From positions 283,096 through 347,095 of the forward strand of contig NZ_NXEJ01000008.1 of NCBI RefSeq assembly GCF_002915175.1: 64,000 nt of DNA, read 5' to 3'. The position numbers were made by a program, and so were the translations under genes. The notes below the pieces were generated by a model. That model saw nothing but the letters and a program-made list of their open reading frames with translations. It ran no database searches and was not told where the DNA came from. Of this stretch, positions 63,571 through 64,000 are shown in pieces. Every line of letters begins with the position of its first letter. Position 1 is the stretch's first letter. This stretch comes from Agrobacterium rosae. Its GTDB lineage: Bacteria; Pseudomonadota; Alphaproteobacteria; Rhizobiales; Rhizobiaceae.

Positions 63571-64000
63571 TCATGCTCCTAGCGATGACACCATCCGGGG
63601 ATAAAAATCGTTATACGTATGCTGAAGCTCTTTAATGTTTGCAGGGCGTCCAAGATGAAATCCCTGCCCTAACGTGCAACCCACAGAGCGCACGAACTGG
63701 AGTTGGTATTCGGTCTCTATACCTTCGGCTGTGGTCTCCAAACCGAGGCCTTTTGCCAGTTGAAGCAGGTTTGCAACCACTGTCCGGCTTTCGGCCTGTT
63801 CCTGAAGATGCATGACGAAACTACGATCTATTTTTATTTTGGTGATCGGCAGCGTCAGAAGATAGCTGATGCCGGAATACCCTGTGCCGAAATCGTCCAG
63901 AGCGATACCGATACCGAGCGCCCTTAGACCCGCCAGCATTTCCCGGCATTCGAGCGAACATATCTGCACGCTCTCGGTCAATTCCAGTTCCAGCCTGTTG
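63571..64000 (-). CDS. EAL-domain protein (cyclic di-GMP phosphodiesterase), N-terminal part outside the window
   Basis: The last ~143 residues of an EAL domain are seen. Catalytic motifs are intact: ELELTES, ALDDFGTGYSGISYL, KIKIDRSFV and TTAEGIETEYQ, so hydrolysis of cyclic di-GMP is expected. The domain ends at the C-terminus after YNDFYPRMVSSLGA. The part beyond 64000 should tell whether a periplasmic sensor domain or a GGDEF domain precedes it. Two periplasmic binding protein genes follow directly in the same operon. Confidence 0.9.
   Translation of the reverse strand, partial: NRLELELTESVQICSLECREMLAGLRALGIGIALDDFGTGYSGISYLLTLPITKIKIDRSFVMHLQEQAESRTVVANLLQLAKGLGLETTAEGIETEYQLQFVRSVGCTLGQGFHLGRPANIKELQHTYNDFYPRMVSSLGA

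Overview
The window reads as a contiguous piece of a secondary replicon or chromosome of a Rhizobiaceae bacterium close to Agrobacterium/Rhizobium. The grounds are gene content (rhizobial glycerol ABC genes with a DUF2160 protein, iolCDEB with an RpiR-type IolR, exoYFQ, pcaDCHGB with PcaQ, the imuA-imuB-dnaE2 cassette), a LexA box of the alphaproteobacterial type (GTTC-N7-GTTC), and palindromic intergenic repeats of a kind common in this family. The species cannot be fixed from sequence alone. No rRNA, tRNA, CRISPR array, transposase or phage gene was seen.

Layout: 1-3011, end of a glycerol ABC transporter operon (permease, DUF2160 protein, binding protein, terminator). 3122-4186, class II fructose-bisphosphate aldolase (minus). 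4536-7609, a glycine betaine/choline-type ABC importer. 7698-8720, a flavin monooxygenase. 8764-10781, an ABC exporter preceded by a 15-codon leader ORF and competing hairpins. 11097-11756, a 1-Cys peroxiredoxin. 11757-13520, a gene-free stretch with a threefold ~195 bp repeat, a block of strong stem-loops and an inverted repeat pair. 13521-19922, inositol catabolism (iolC-iolD-iolE-iolB, minus) and its repressor. 20071-24762, an ABC-F ATPase, a DUF2171 protein, a soluble MCP-like protein and a LuxR-type regulator with a degenerate receiver.

25615-32387 holds the least familiar locus: two non-RTX, D/N-rich, probably secreted proteins, one with six repeats of a Q-and-D motif, followed by their own type I secretion ATPase (with an unusual proline- and glycine-rich N-terminal extension) and membrane fusion protein. 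A regulator lacking the phospho-acceptor Asp lies divergently across an 850 bp gap. 32427-35103 holds a small unknown gene, alkB translationally coupled to an Ada-like zinc-site protein, and a PPP-family phosphatase. 35175-42817 is a sugar/aldonate region: an IlvD/Edd dehydratase divergent from a YtfQRT-YjfF-like sugar importer whose ATPase gene carries an in-frame amber codon, plus a GntR regulator. 42841-48288 is the SOS mutagenesis operon imuA-imuB-dnaE2 with a LexA box. 48423-51775 is exoY-exoF-exoQ. 52512-53332 holds a PfpI/DJ-1 protein and a small unknown. 53540-61689 is the beta-ketoadipate pathway: pcaDCHGB with PcaQ, and pcaIJF with an IclR-type PcaR, so protocatechuate is taken to succinyl-CoA and acetyl-CoA in one region. 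61735-64000 holds two tandem amino-acid-type periplasmic binding proteins just downstream of an EAL-domain gene, with no permease or ATPase, which suggests sensing rather than transport.

Starts were chosen from visible Shine-Dalgarno spacing and family N-termini; several differ from the longest open frame, and this is stated where it applies.
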